From: CAYJXJ01 sp964374095
Lineage (GTDB): Bacteria; Elusimicrobiota; Elusimicrobia; UBA1565; UBA9628
Reading direction: 5' to 3'
Length of the DNA stretch: 64,000 nt
NCBI GenBank assembly: GCA_964374095.1
Contig: CAYJXJ010000001.1
Coordinates: 1 to 64,000, forward strand
The position numbers were made by a program, and so were the translations under genes. Below the pieces are notes generated by a model. The model was not told the origin of the DNA and searched no databases. It saw nothing but the letters and a program-made list of their open reading frames with translations. The stretch's first letter is position 1; every line of letters starts with the position of its first letter. Positions 43,275-53,034 of this stretch are shown in pieces.

Positions 43275-44218
43275 CCGTCCTTTTGGCCGTTGCGAGCTCT
43301 TGGGCCGCGGGGCCCTCCTCGGGGCCGTCCTTTGCCCTCTTCGCGGTGGCTTTCAGCCCCGATGGAAATTCCGTGGCGGTCGGGGACCTCGAGGGCGTCG
43401 TCCGTCTTTGGGACGCCCGGACAGGCGCCCGGAGGGCCGAACTCAAGGGCCATGGCGAGCGGGTCACGGCTTTGGCGTTTAGCCCTGACGGTCGAGTCCT
43501 GGCTTCCGGCGGCGATGACGAAGCCGTCCGCCTCTGGGATCCTCGCTCCGGTGCGGCGCTTGGAACATGGGTCGGCCACGAGCGCTGGGTCTTGTCCTTG
43601 GCCTTCAGCCCCGACGGGATGGTCCTGGCGTCGGGTTCGGCGGACCGCACGATCCGCCTGTGGGAGGCGTCCTCGGGAAGACTGCTGCGGGTCCTCGAAG
43701 AACCCAACAAGGATTGGGTGCTTTCACTGGCCTTCTCCCCGGACGGCGAGTTCCTGGCCGCGGGAGGCGCCGACAACATGGCCCGACTTTGGGATCCCCG
43801 TTCCGGGACTCTGAAGCGTACGCTCAAGGGCCACCATGGGTGGGTGCGGGCGGTGGCCATGGATCGGGCGGGGAGACTCCACACCGGGTCGTTGGACGGG
43901 ACCGTCGCGGCCTGGGACGCGCGTACCGGGGCGTTGCTGCGCCGGGCGCGGGCCGGGAGCAGTTGGGTCCAGGCCCTCGCGGTCTCTCCGGATGGCTCGC
44001 TTCTGGCGACGGCCTCCGCTGACCCGCTCGTTCGACTCTGGAGCGCCGCCACGCTCCTCCCCGTGCGCGAGCTTGAACGCCCCGAGGAGTGGCCCACCGG
44101 CCTGAACTTCTCGCCGGACGGCTCTCGCTTGGCCGCCGCTTTCTCCTACGGGATGAGGTGGCTGGTTTGGGACGTCACATCCGGCCGATTGACCCGCGGT
44201 TCAGGAGGACGTCCATGA
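43256..44218 (+). CDS. Exported WD40 protein 1 (single propeller)
   Basis: A 320-residue protein: signal peptide MAVALLTVLLAVASSWAAG, then seven WD40 units with GH-x-x-x-V and F-S-P-D-G marks (LKGHGERVTALAFSPDGR, LWDPRSGAALGTWVGHERWV, FSPDGMVLASGSADRTIRLW). Seven units make one beta-propeller, normally a protein-binding platform, here in the periplasm or on the surface. Ribosome site GGAGGAGGG just before the ATG. Its stop overlaps Cys-rich protein C. Confidence 0.85.
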   Translation: MAVALLTVLLAVASSWAAGPSSGPSFALFAVAFSPDGNSVAVGDLEGVVRLWDARTGARRAELKGHGERVTALAFSPDGRVLASGGDDEAVRLWDPRSGAALGTWVGHERWVLSLAFSPDGMVLASGSADRTIRLWEASSGRLLRVLEEPNKDWVLSLAFSPDGEFLAAGGADNMARLWDPRSGTLKRTLKGHHGWVRAVAMDRAGRLHTGSLDGTVAAWDARTGALLRRARAGSSWVQALAVSPDGSLLATASADPLVRLWSAATLLPVRELERPEEWPTGLNFSPDGSRLAAAFSYGMRWLVWDVTSGRLTRGSGGRP

Positions 44219-45240
44219 TTTGGGCCGTCCTGGCCGCTGCCGTGGCGGTGGCCGGGCCGGGGCGCGCTTCCTCCGAGGATGGGCCTCCCGGGCTGCCCGC
44301 GCCCGTCCCGGCGGGGATCGAGGAGGGCGCGGCCGCCCTGGCCCGCGTGGGACGTGCGCTCGCCGATCCAGATGCCGGCGAGTCGCTCAAATTCTGCCTG
44401 GAATGGCTGCCGCCCGGCAACGCCGCCCGGCGGGCGCCCTATCATCCCTCCTTGTTCAAGTACTACGCGATGCGGCTGCTTTGCCGCGGCGATGCTTGGT
44501 CCTGCCTGGAGGATCGCCGCCGCGACCCCAACATCCTGGAGTTCTGCGACGAGGTGATTTTCCCCGAACTGGTCGTCGGCATCGGACGCGGGCGCGTCGA
44601 GCCGGAGTCCTGCGCGCGGGCGCTCTCCTTCATGGACCATGTCGAACTCCCCGCGGGAAGGGCCTCCGATGTCTGCGGCGCCTTCATTCGGGCCATTGCA
44701 GGTCGCGAGCCGCAATTCTGTGACCGCCATGCGCGCGACGGCGCGGATCACCTTCTGCGATGCCGCGAATTGGTCGATTTCGCCCGTGCGGACCGCGACT
44801 GCGGGACGTGGCGAGAGACGGACCGCTCCTTTTGCGAGTCCATCAGAGGGCTTTACGCGGCGGCTCGCGCGGGGGACGCCGGGCCGTGCGGCGGAGACGG
44901 CCTCTGCCTTGCCGGCCTGCGCGAGCCGAGTTTTTGCGGCTCGATCGAGTCGTTCATCGCAGGCGGCGCTCAGCGGCAGGCGTGTGCCATGTTCGCCCAG
45001 GACCGCGGCCGCCGCGCCCATGCGCGGCTGGCGGAAGCCGTCGCGCGGGCGCGGGCGGACCTCGCGGGACTGCGCGGCGCGGGGCGGGGCGCGCAGGTCT
45101 TGGATTGGCTGGGGAGGGCGGACTCTTATTTAGCGGCCGTGAGCGCTTGGTCCCTGCGCCGGGCGCCGCCCGCGTACGTGCCATCGGGGGAGATGAACGA
45201 AAAACTGCCGGGTCATTCGAAGGAGCACCTCGGCCAATGA
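44215..45240 (+). CDS. Exported Cys-rich protein C
   Basis: A 341-residue protein with signal peptide MIWAVLAAAVAVAGPGRASS and 14 Cys. The signature of proteins A and B appears as AGDAGPCGGDGLCLAGLREP, preceded by FCDRHARDGADHLLRCREL. Its ATG overlaps the stop of WD40 protein 1 and its own stop overlaps the start of WD40 protein 2, so it is made in fixed order between two propellers, which suggests they act together. Family not recognised. Confidence 0.72.
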   Translation: MIWAVLAAAVAVAGPGRASSEDGPPGLPAPVPAGIEEGAAALARVGRALADPDAGESLKFCLEWLPPGNAARRAPYHPSLFKYYAMRLLCRGDAWSCLEDRRRDPNILEFCDEVIFPELVVGIGRGRVEPESCARALSFMDHVELPAGRASDVCGAFIRAIAGREPQFCDRHARDGADHLLRCRELVDFARADRDCGTWRETDRSFCESIRGLYAAARAGDAGPCGGDGLCLAGLREPSFCGSIESFIAGGAQRQACAMFAQDRGRRAHARLAEAVARARADLAGLRGAGRGAQVLDWLGRADSYLAAVSAWSLRRAPPAYVPSGEMNEKLPGHSKEHLGQ

Positions 45241-47141
45241 GACTCGACGCTTCCGCCGCCGCCCTGGTGCTTTCCCTGGCGCCGTGCTTGGCGGAGGCGA
45301 CAGTCCAGCGGACTGCCGTCCACGCCATCGCGTTTAGCGCCGACGGCCGGCTGTTGGCGACGGGCGCGGAGGACCGCAGGATTAAGGTATGGAATCTGGA
45401 CGGCGAGTCCCCGCCGCGCGAGCTGGCCGGCCACGGGGGCTCCGTGGGGGCGCTCGCCTTCCACCCGGGGCGGCCGTGGCTGGCTTCGGGTGGGATGGAC
45501 GACACGATCAGGATTTGGGACGTCGTCTCCGGCACGACGGTGGCGACGCTGCGGGGCCACGAGCGGTGGATCACGGCCCTGGCCTTCGATCCCGGCGGAG
45601 GGCCGCTCGCCTCGGCTTCGGCAGACCGGACGGTACGCCTTTGGGATCCTGCGACCGGGCGGGAACTTGGGAGGATGCGTCGAGCGGAGGATTGGGCGTT
45701 GTGCCTGGCCTTTAGCCCCGACGGCCGGAGGCTTGCGGCCGGGGCGGCCGATCATCGGGTGCGGATCTGGGATCGGGCTTCCGGCGTCCTGGAGCGCTCG
45801 CTCGACGGACACGCGCGTTGGGTCACTTCCGTGGCGTTCTCGCCGGATGGGCGCCGCATCTACTCCGCGTCCTTAGACGGCACGGTGCGCGAGTGGGATG
45901 CAGTCTCAGGGGCGGCACTCCGGACCGTCCACTCCGGGTCCGGCTGGATGACATCGGTCGCGGTCAGCGCCGATGGGCGATTTGTCGCCGCGGGGGCTTT
46001 CAGCGGGACGGTCCGCGTGTGGAATGCCGACTCTATGACGCTGGCGACGGACCGCATCGAGGCGGTCCCTTGGATCACCCAAATAGCTTTCAGCCCCGAT
46101 AGCCGGAGGTTGGGCGTGGCCTCGCGCTACGAAGGCCTGGTCAAGGTCTGGGAAACCGCGACCTGGAAGCGGGAGGCGCAGCTGCGGAGCATGGCGGGAG
46201 GGACGCGCCTGGTCAATACGCTGGCCGTCTCCGGCGACGGCGGGAAGCTCGCCGGGTCGCAAGACGGCGGGGAGGTCGCGGTGTGGGACTGGCGGCGTCG
46301 TCGGCTCCTTCACCGTCATCGGCCGTATCACGAATCGGCGGACGGCGTGGCGTGGTCCCGAAGAGCGGACCGTCTGATTGTCATCGGCCACGGCCGGGCC
46401 GCGCGCTGGATCGACCTAAAAGACGGAGCGGTCGTCCGGGAGCTTCCCGAGGTAGGCGGCGACCTCGTCGCGATGGCCCCCGCGTCCGGCCTCATGGCGG
46501 CGCCCGCGGCCGATGGGAGCGTCGGGCTTCGAGCGTGGGAGGACGGGTCCTACGTGGGTCGCCTGGAAAGGGCCTCGGGAGAGGACTTGCTCGGGTTGTC
46601 GTTTGCGCCCGGGGGCTCGCGGCTCGCGTCTTGGGACAAAGTTGGGAATATCTCCGTCTGGAATATCCCCGATGGGACGCGGCGGGATTTCCCATCTCCC
46701 GCCGGCGGGGTGGGGCGGGTCGCGTTTCTGGGACGCCGTGAGGAGGTCGTGGCGGTCGCGGCCGGGGATATCCGCCTGCTGGAGGCTGGATCCGGAGCGA
46801 CCCTGTCGATCCTGGAACCAGCCCGGGTCCTGTCGCAGGACTACGCGGGGCTCAATCCCGTCTCCTTGGTGGCGGTGAAGGACGGCCGGTTCGTCGCCGC
46901 GGCCTGGGCCGACGGCAATGTAAGTCTCTGGGACGTCCAGGACCCCCGCGGCCCCGTAAAGTTAGCGGAGCGGGTGCTGACCGGCGGCGCCCCGGAAAAC
47001 GAGGTGGACCGTCTGACCTCCCTGGCCTGGATTTCCGGCGAGACAGTCGCCGCCGGTCTCGTGCAGGGGCGCATCCGGCTCTGGGATTATAAGAGGGAGG
47101 ACGTCTGGCTTCTGGATCCGGCCCTGTCGAGACGCCCTTGA
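45237..47141 (+). CDS. Exported WD40 protein 2 (two propellers)
   Basis: A 634-residue protein: signal peptide MRLDASAAALVLSLAPCLAE, then about fourteen WD40 units, enough for two propellers. The N-terminal seven are canonical (LAGHGGSVGALAFHPGRPW, FSPDGRRLAAGAADHRVRIW, LDGHARWVTSVAFSPDGRRI). The C-terminal units are more divergent (AWSRRADRLIVIGHGRAARW). Ends the first promoter unit; the next gene has its own promoter. Confidence 0.85.
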   Translation: MRLDASAAALVLSLAPCLAEATVQRTAVHAIAFSADGRLLATGAEDRRIKVWNLDGESPPRELAGHGGSVGALAFHPGRPWLASGGMDDTIRIWDVVSGTTVATLRGHERWITALAFDPGGGPLASASADRTVRLWDPATGRELGRMRRAEDWALCLAFSPDGRRLAAGAADHRVRIWDRASGVLERSLDGHARWVTSVAFSPDGRRIYSASLDGTVREWDAVSGAALRTVHSGSGWMTSVAVSADGRFVAAGAFSGTVRVWNADSMTLATDRIEAVPWITQIAFSPDSRRLGVASRYEGLVKVWETATWKREAQLRSMAGGTRLVNTLAVSGDGGKLAGSQDGGEVAVWDWRRRRLLHRHRPYHESADGVAWSRRADRLIVIGHGRAARWIDLKDGAVVRELPEVGGDLVAMAPASGLMAAPAADGSVGLRAWEDGSYVGRLERASGEDLLGLSFAPGGSRLASWDKVGNISVWNIPDGTRRDFPSPAGGVGRVAFLGRREEVVAVAAGDIRLLEAGSGATLSILEPARVLSQDYAGLNPVSLVAVKDGRFVAAAWADGNVSLWDVQDPRGPVKLAERVLTGGAPENEVDRLTSLAWISGETVAAGLVQGRIRLWDYKREDVWLLDPALSRRP

Positions 47142-47164
47142 AATCTCCATGAATATCGGGCACC

Positions 47165-47193
47165 TTGACTTTCGATTCATCGGCTGTTAAACT
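47165..47193 (+). promoter_or_regulatory. Sigma-70-type promoter for the second WD40 run
   Basis: TTGACT (47165-47170), 17-base spacer, TAAACT (47188-47193), in the 74-bp gap between WD40 genes 2 and 3; GAGG lies just before the GTG start at 47216. Confidence 0.65.
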
Positions 47194-47215
47194 GATGCTA
47201 TAGGGGATGTGAGGA

Positions 47216-48202
47216 GTGACGCCGATTCTCGCAACAATGTTATTGTTGGCCCGGTTCGGAAGTGGCCTCATGGCTGCCGGCCCGGCCCCGCAGCCTCACG
47301 TGTCTTTCGATCCCCATGGGGGCGAGACCAGCACGGCGGCGGTTTCATTCCTCGCCTTCTCCAAGGACAGCCGGGATGCTATCGTCGGTTATGGGGACGG
47401 CGCCATCCGGGTCTGGGACCTTTCGGGCCGGATCCTCAAGGCTGAGTTGGAGGGACACGGCAAGACCGTGCGGCACCTGGAGGTCTCCCCGGATGGACGG
47501 CGGCTCTTGAGTTGCGGCGACGACAAAGACGCGCGGCTTTGGGACTTGAAGACGCGCAAGACCCTGAAGGTCTTCGCCGGGCACTCGGATTTCGTGCGCG
47601 GGTGCGAGTTTCTCCCAGGGGGCAAGAGGATCGCCACGGTTTCCGACGACCTCACGCTGAGAATCTGGGATATTCGCACCGGCGCCCCGCTCGAATCGCT
47701 CGGGGGCGGGCATTCCAAGGACATCCACGCTCTGGCGATTTCGCCCGATGGGCGGCGGGCTCTGTCGGGAGGCCTTGATAAGACCGTGGTGCTGTGGGAT
47801 CTGGCCGAACGTAGGGTCCTGCGGCGCTTGGAAGGCCACCAGGATTGGGTGGTCTCCGTGGAGTTCTCCCCCGACGGCAAGCTCGCCTACTCGGGGGGCC
47901 AGGATTATTCGGTGCGGATTTGGGACCTCGAGCGCGGCCGAGCCCTCAGGACTATCCCAACGAAGGGTTGCTCATTCTCCCACCAATTCTCCCCGGACCG
48001 GCGGCGCGCCGTCATTTCAAACCACAAGGATCATGCCCATCTTTGGGATATCCCGGCGGGGCGTCAACTGCGCGAATTCCACATCGACACCTCCGGAGGT
48101 GATTTCGTCGAGTCGCTCGGCCTCTCCCCGGACGGCAGTTTCGTGCTGTTGGGAACGGGCTTCGGCAAGATCGTGAGCTTCGACCTCCGGGAGGGGCGGT
48201 GA
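47216..48202 (+). CDS. Exported WD40 protein 3 (single propeller)
   Basis: A 328-residue protein with signal peptide MTPILATMLLLARFGSGLMA and seven WD40 units (LEGHGKTVRHLEVSPDGRRL, WDLKTRKTLKVFAGHSDFV, LEGHQDWVVSVEFSPDGKLA). It starts at GTG behind a clear promoter and is coupled by GTGA to WD40 protein 4. Role as an envelope interaction platform is inferred from fold and export. Confidence 0.85.
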   Translation: MTPILATMLLLARFGSGLMAAGPAPQPHVSFDPHGGETSTAAVSFLAFSKDSRDAIVGYGDGAIRVWDLSGRILKAELEGHGKTVRHLEVSPDGRRLLSCGDDKDARLWDLKTRKTLKVFAGHSDFVRGCEFLPGGKRIATVSDDLTLRIWDIRTGAPLESLGGGHSKDIHALAISPDGRRALSGGLDKTVVLWDLAERRVLRRLEGHQDWVVSVEFSPDGKLAYSGGQDYSVRIWDLERGRALRTIPTKGCSFSHQFSPDRRRAVISNHKDHAHLWDIPAGRQLREFHIDTSGGDFVESLGLSPDGSFVLLGTGFGKIVSFDLREGR

Positions 48203-49254
48203 GCGCAGGAGCCGCCTTGTTGTTGACCGCGGGCCTGGCTTGCGGGAGCGCGGCCGAGACCGGAAAACCCGCGGCGCCGCGATGCGAGCTCCTGGCATCC
48301 TGGGACGCTGGGACCACGGAGTCGGGGGGCGCCTCCGAGGGCCGCGAGACGGCCGGTTCTGACAGCCGCTTGGGCCCCAAGGCCGTCAGCGCGATTTGCT
48401 TTTCACCCGATGGGCGATCGGCGTTGGTGGGGGAAGAATCGGGGGCGGTCAGCCTATGGGATATGGCGGCGCGCCGGCTCGTGTGGAGGAAGGTGGAGCA
48501 TCGCGGAACGATCGAGGAGGTGGTTTTCTCAGCGGACGGACGGCGAGGCTTGGCCGCGAGTCAGGATCGGGCCGCCACCCTTTGGGATACGACGGCGGGC
48601 TCCGTGGTGCGCCGCTTCGAGGGCCACGGCGACATGGTCCAGTCGGCGGTTTTCGCGGCGGGCGGACGGCGTGTCCTGACGGCCAGCGACGACGCCACGG
48701 TCCGAGTCTGGAATGCCGGTGATGGAACTCTGGTGCGGACCTTCGTCGGTCACCCGTCGGACGTTAATTTGGTCTCGGTCACCGAGACCGGCCGCGAGGT
48801 GGTTTCGGTCTCCGGGACGCAAGGGCTGCGCGTCGTCACGTGGCGTCTCTCGGATGGGAGGACGGTTCGCGAGGCGCGCCTGGCCGAGGCCGACAACGTC
48901 CGCCGCAACACCATGGCCATCGACCCGCGGCGGCGTTTCCTTTTGACCGGCAGCGAATTCGGGGAGCTCCAGGCGTGGGACATCGTCAAGGGCGAATCGG
49001 TCCGGATCGTTCGCAAGCACCCCCAGAACGTTGACGCCGTGGCCTTCTCCCCGTCGGGCCGGCTCGCCGCCTCCGGCTCGAGGGACGGGACTCTTACGCT
49101 GTGGCGGGTGGGCAGCTGGGAATCCATCGACCAAATCGACCTGGCTCCGGAAGGCGACGCCCCGGGCGCCGTGGCCTTTTCGCCCGACGGGCGATTCGTA
49201 TTGCTGGGCACCAAGAACGGGCGGCTGTTGCAGTACGCCGTTCCGGGAACGTGA
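48199..49254 (+). CDS. Exported WD40 protein 4 (single propeller)
   Basis: A 351-residue protein. The N-terminus MSAGAALLLTAGLACGSAAE is a signal peptide; the Cys could mark a lipoprotein but the residues before it (GLA) fit the lipobox poorly. Seven WD40 units follow (ICFSPDGRSALVGEESGAVS, FEGHGDMVQSAVFAAGGRRV, FSPSGRLAASGSRDGTLTLW). GTG start overlapping the previous stop. Confidence 0.83.
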   Translation: MSAGAALLLTAGLACGSAAETGKPAAPRCELLASWDAGTTESGGASEGRETAGSDSRLGPKAVSAICFSPDGRSALVGEESGAVSLWDMAARRLVWRKVEHRGTIEEVVFSADGRRGLAASQDRAATLWDTTAGSVVRRFEGHGDMVQSAVFAAGGRRVLTASDDATVRVWNAGDGTLVRTFVGHPSDVNLVSVTETGREVVSVSGTQGLRVVTWRLSDGRTVREARLAEADNVRRNTMAIDPRRRFLLTGSEFGELQAWDIVKGESVRIVRKHPQNVDAVAFSPSGRLAASGSRDGTLTLWRVGSWESIDQIDLAPEGDAPGAVAFSPDGRFVLLGTKNGRLLQYAVPGT

Positions 49255-51146
49255 GCCTCCCGCGTCCCGACGTCGGCCGTCGCGCGCGCGCGGCCGCGGT
49301 CTCAGCGATCCTCGTTGCCCCGATGGCGAGCGCGGCGCGTGGCGGGGACCCCGGCCACCGGGGCATGGAGGCGGTCTATTCCGTGGCCTTCAGCCCCGAT
49401 GGGGCGCTGTGGGCGCGGGCCATCGATCCCAATCTTATCCAGGTCATCGAAACGGCGGGATTGACCGTCGTTAGGACTTTCTCCGGCCATACGGATAGGG
49501 TTCTCAGCGTGGCCTTCAGTCCCGATGGAAAAACCATCGCCTCCGGATCGATGGATGACACCATCCGGCTTTGGGACTCGCGGACGGGTAAAACCGTCGC
49601 GGTTCTGAGAGGGCACCAACGCTGGATCACCCAGCTCGCCTTCAGCCCCGACGGGCGCGTTCTGGCATCGGCTTCCGCGGACCGCACGGTCAGGCTTTGG
49701 GATCCCCGTTCCGGGAGCCTCGTGCGCGAACTCTCCGGAGGGCATTCGGATTGGGTCCTGGCGCTAGCCTTCAGCCCCGATGGCCGCACGCTCGCGACGG
49801 GCGGGGCCGACTACGCCGTCGCGCTTTGGGACCCCGAGGCCGGAAAGCTGCGGGGTTCCATCAAGGGCCATGAAGGGTGGGTTTCGGCCCTCGCTTTCCA
49901 TCCGGGCGGAGCTCGGCTGGTTACCGGCTCGCTGGATGGAACGCTCGCATTCTGGAATCCGGAGACGGGGCGCCAGATCGCCAGAGTCCGCGCCGATGGA
50001 CGGTGGGTCCGGGCCCTCGCCTTCAGCCCCGACGGCCTCATGCTCGTTTCCGGGGAGACCGGAGCCAGCGACATGGTTGCGGTCCGTGATCCCGTCACCG
50101 GGGGCTTCCTCCGGCGGGTGGCCACCAGCGACATGTGGGTGAATCAAGCCGCCTTCAGCCCGGACGGCAGGCACCTCGCTATCGCGGCGGAGTACGATGC
50201 GCAGCGGCGCGTCCTGTGGGATATTGCGACCGGGACTCCCCGCGGAGACTTCGAGCTCAACGCCAGGCTCGTCAACGCCCTGGATTTCTCGCCCGACGGC
50301 GGGACGCTGGCCGCGGCCTCCGATGGCGGGATCGTCGGTGTTTTCAACGCCAAGCGCTGGAGCTTGGCCAAGAAGGTGGTCCACTCGGAGGACGCCCGCG
50401 TCTTCGTGGAGGGGGTGGCCTTTCTTCGTCAAGGACGGGAAATGGCCACCTTTGGAAGCGACGGGGTGATCCGCTTCTGGGACTCCCGGAGCGGCCGCGC
50501 CTTGCGGCGCGTGGAGAACCCGCGATTCCGATTTCTGGCCGTCCGGGTCCGCGCCGATCGTATCGTCGGGACGACACGGGAGGGCGAACTCGTCATCCTC
50601 GACGCCCACTCGGGCGACGTTTTGGCCGTGGTCAAGGGCCATGGGGGGGAGGTCCCCGCCCTAGCCGTCAGCCGAGACGGGTTGCTGGCAGCCACCGCCG
50701 GAGACGATAAGGTCATCCGGGTCTGGCGGTTGCCTTCGGGCGAGGCCGCGACGGCGCTGGAGGGGCACGAGGGCCCGATCTTCGGACTGGACTTCGACCC
50801 CACGGGCCGGAGTTTGGCCTCGGCCTCGCGCGACATGACGGTGAGGCTGTGGAATCTTGCCGAGAGCCGCCAGGAGCGTATCATCGAATCCGACGGCGAG
50901 GTCAAGATGGCCGTCGCCTTCAGCCCCGACGGCTCCCGATTGGCTACCTCCTCGCACAGCGGGGTCCTGCGGGTCTGGGAGCTCGGGGGGGAGCGGCCTG
51001 GCCTTCTCCGGACGGTTCAACACCAGGGCAAGATCCAGTCCGTGGGCTTTAGCCCGGACGGCGGGCGTCTGGCCGCGGGATCCTTCGACAACACGGTCGG
51101 GCTCCTCGACCTGAAGCGCGGGGACTGGTCGACCCGGCGCTACTGA
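49251..51146 (+). CDS. Exported WD40 protein 5 (two propellers)
   Basis: A 631-residue protein. After a short Arg-containing start and hydrophobic segment (AAAVSAILVAPMASAARGG) come about fourteen WD40 units (FSGHTDRVLSVAFSPDGKTI, LWDSRTGKTVAVLRGHQRW, LEGHEGPIFGLDFDPTGRSL). The GTG start overlaps the stop of WD40 protein 4. The SPDG-type codons recur as near-identical DNA, which could drive recombination between units. Confidence 0.85.
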   Translation: MSLPRPDVGRRARAAAVSAILVAPMASAARGGDPGHRGMEAVYSVAFSPDGALWARAIDPNLIQVIETAGLTVVRTFSGHTDRVLSVAFSPDGKTIASGSMDDTIRLWDSRTGKTVAVLRGHQRWITQLAFSPDGRVLASASADRTVRLWDPRSGSLVRELSGGHSDWVLALAFSPDGRTLATGGADYAVALWDPEAGKLRGSIKGHEGWVSALAFHPGGARLVTGSLDGTLAFWNPETGRQIARVRADGRWVRALAFSPDGLMLVSGETGASDMVAVRDPVTGGFLRRVATSDMWVNQAAFSPDGRHLAIAAEYDAQRRVLWDIATGTPRGDFELNARLVNALDFSPDGGTLAAASDGGIVGVFNAKRWSLAKKVVHSEDARVFVEGVAFLRQGREMATFGSDGVIRFWDSRSGRALRRVENPRFRFLAVRVRADRIVGTTREGELVILDAHSGDVLAVVKGHGGEVPALAVSRDGLLAATAGDDKVIRVWRLPSGEAATALEGHEGPIFGLDFDPTGRSLASASRDMTVRLWNLAESRQERIIESDGEVKMAVAFSPDGSRLATSSHSGVLRVWELGGERPGLLRTVQHQGKIQSVGFSPDGGRLAAGSFDNTVGLLDLKRGDWSTRRY

Positions 51147-51156
51147 CACGGCCCCG

Positions 51157-53034
51157 ATGCCGCTTTGGAGCTTCAATCTTGCCGCGGGGCTTGCCGCCGC
51201 GGCCCTGAGCCGGACCACCGATCCGACCGCCTTTGGCCCCGTGCACGCCCTCGCCTTCTCATCCGACGGGACCGCGCTGGCCGTTGGGCTTTCCGACGGC
51301 GAGGCTCAGGTCTGGAGTTTGCCTAATCTGGAGTTGAAGGCGCGATTCCCTTCGGCCGGGGGGGGCCGTTCCAACGCGGTGGCTTTCCATCCGGGCAAGC
51401 CCCGGCTGGCGGTCGGGGATATGCGCGGGACCGTGCGAGTCTTTGACGTCGCGTCCTCCACTCCGGTCGCGACGCTGCTCGGCCACACCCGGTGGATCCA
51501 CGCTTTGGCCTTCAGTCCTGACGGAGGGCTTCTCGCCTCGGCCTCGGCCGACCGCACCATTCGACTCTGGAGCGCCGAGGATTGGACGTCGCGGGTGACT
51601 TTGGCTCCGGCGGATTCGGATTGGGCGCTTTCCATCGCCTTTGCCCCTGGCGGGGAGCGGCTGGCGAGCGGCTGGGCCGACGGGGTGATCCGGGTGTGGG
51701 AAACGGCCACTGGCCGACTGGTCTCACGCATCGAGGCGCACAGCCGTTGGGCCCACGAGGTCTCTTGGCTCGATGGGGAGTCGCTGGTGTCGGGCTCGCT
51801 CGATGGGACCGTCAAGGTTTGGGAAGCGCCCACCGGCAAGCTGCGTCGCACGCTCGAGCGTTCGACCGGCTGGATACACGGGCTCTCGGCGCATCCCGGC
51901 GGCCGCCGCGTCGCGGTCGCCCTCGCCTCGGGGCGGACCAAGGTCGTGGACTCCTCCACCGGCGCGACCGAGCTCTCGCTTCCCAATACCCTTCCATGGA
52001 TACTGGGACTGCGCTACAGTCCCGATGGCGGCATGCTCGCGGCCTCCTCGCTTTACGAGCACGGTTTCACCGTGTGGGATCTTCGCGGGGGAGAGGTCAA
52101 GACTATCCCGGCCGAGGACGGCCGCAGCCCCTGCGTCAACGCCGTCGTCTTCGCTCCATCGAAAGGACTGGCGGCCGCCGCCAGCGACGATGGCCGTCTG
52201 CGGGTTTGGGACATGGCCGCACGGGGGGCTCCGAAGACGATTGCCGGCTACGATGGGGCCGCCGAGGCCGCGGTCATCACCCCCGACGGCCGGCAACTGA
52301 TTTCCTCCAGCATCAAGGGGGGCATCCGGGTCCACGACCCGGCGTCGGGTCGGCTCATTCGCGCCATGCCCGAAGAGAGGGCCTCCCACCTCTCCTTGAG
52401 CCCCGATGGCGGTACCCTAGCGGCGGCCGGAGAGGGACTTCCGTTGCGAATCTACGCCGGTCCCGAGTGGCGTTTGGAGAGAATTCTGGGGGAGGCCGCC
52501 GACCTTGCGCCCCTGTCCTGCCTCTTTTCGATGGGGGGCGGCCTGCTCGCGGTTTCCGATGAGGCCGGGACCGTCCGTCTCTACGAGACACGACGCTGGA
52601 CCCTGGTGCGCGAGATGCGGGGCGCGGGGGTGGCGCTTTCGCTCTCCTTCGGGGACGGGGACCGTTGGCTGGCCGCGGCGTCCGAAGATTTGTCCATCTG
52701 GGAGACCGCCACCGGGGAGCGGGTCCGCGTTCTCGAGTCCGCCGAGGGGGCGGCGAATTTCTCGACACAGCATGCGCAGCGCTTCGCCGCGTTTCATCCG
52801 ACATCGAAGCTGCTGGCTTCGGCCACCATCCGGGGCGCTTTGCGCGTCTGGGACCTCGAAGGCTCGGGGGAGCCCGCTCTGGTGCGGGTGCGCAGCCTGG
52901 AGGGACCGCGCCTGCGGATTACGTCGCTGGCGTTCACTCCGGAGGGGGGGCGCGTGGTCATCGGGATGGTGGACGGGAGCGTCAGATTTTGGGACTACGG
53001 GAAGGATTCCATGGAGTCTCTCCCGGAAAAATGA
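51157..53034 (+). CDS. Exported WD40 protein 6 (two propellers)
   Basis: A 625-residue protein. N-terminus MPLWSFNLAAGLAAAALSRT is a probable signal peptide, then about fourteen WD40 units (LGHTRWIHALAFSPDGGLLA, SADRTIRLWSAEDWTSRVT, ITPDGRQLISSSIKGGIRV). The C-terminal units are looser than the first seven. Coupled by ATGA to the CbiX-WD40 fusion gene. Confidence 0.83.
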   Translation: MPLWSFNLAAGLAAAALSRTTDPTAFGPVHALAFSSDGTALAVGLSDGEAQVWSLPNLELKARFPSAGGGRSNAVAFHPGKPRLAVGDMRGTVRVFDVASSTPVATLLGHTRWIHALAFSPDGGLLASASADRTIRLWSAEDWTSRVTLAPADSDWALSIAFAPGGERLASGWADGVIRVWETATGRLVSRIEAHSRWAHEVSWLDGESLVSGSLDGTVKVWEAPTGKLRRTLERSTGWIHGLSAHPGGRRVAVALASGRTKVVDSSTGATELSLPNTLPWILGLRYSPDGGMLAASSLYEHGFTVWDLRGGEVKTIPAEDGRSPCVNAVVFAPSKGLAAAASDDGRLRVWDMAARGAPKTIAGYDGAAEAAVITPDGRQLISSSIKGGIRVHDPASGRLIRAMPEERASHLSLSPDGGTLAAAGEGLPLRIYAGPEWRLERILGEAADLAPLSCLFSMGGGLLAVSDEAGTVRLYETRRWTLVREMRGAGVALSLSFGDGDRWLAAASEDLSIWETATGERVRVLESAEGAANFSTQHAQRFAAFHPTSKLLASATIRGALRVWDLEGSGEPALVRVRSLEGPRLRITSLAFTPEGGRVVIGMVDGSVRFWDYGKDSMESLPEK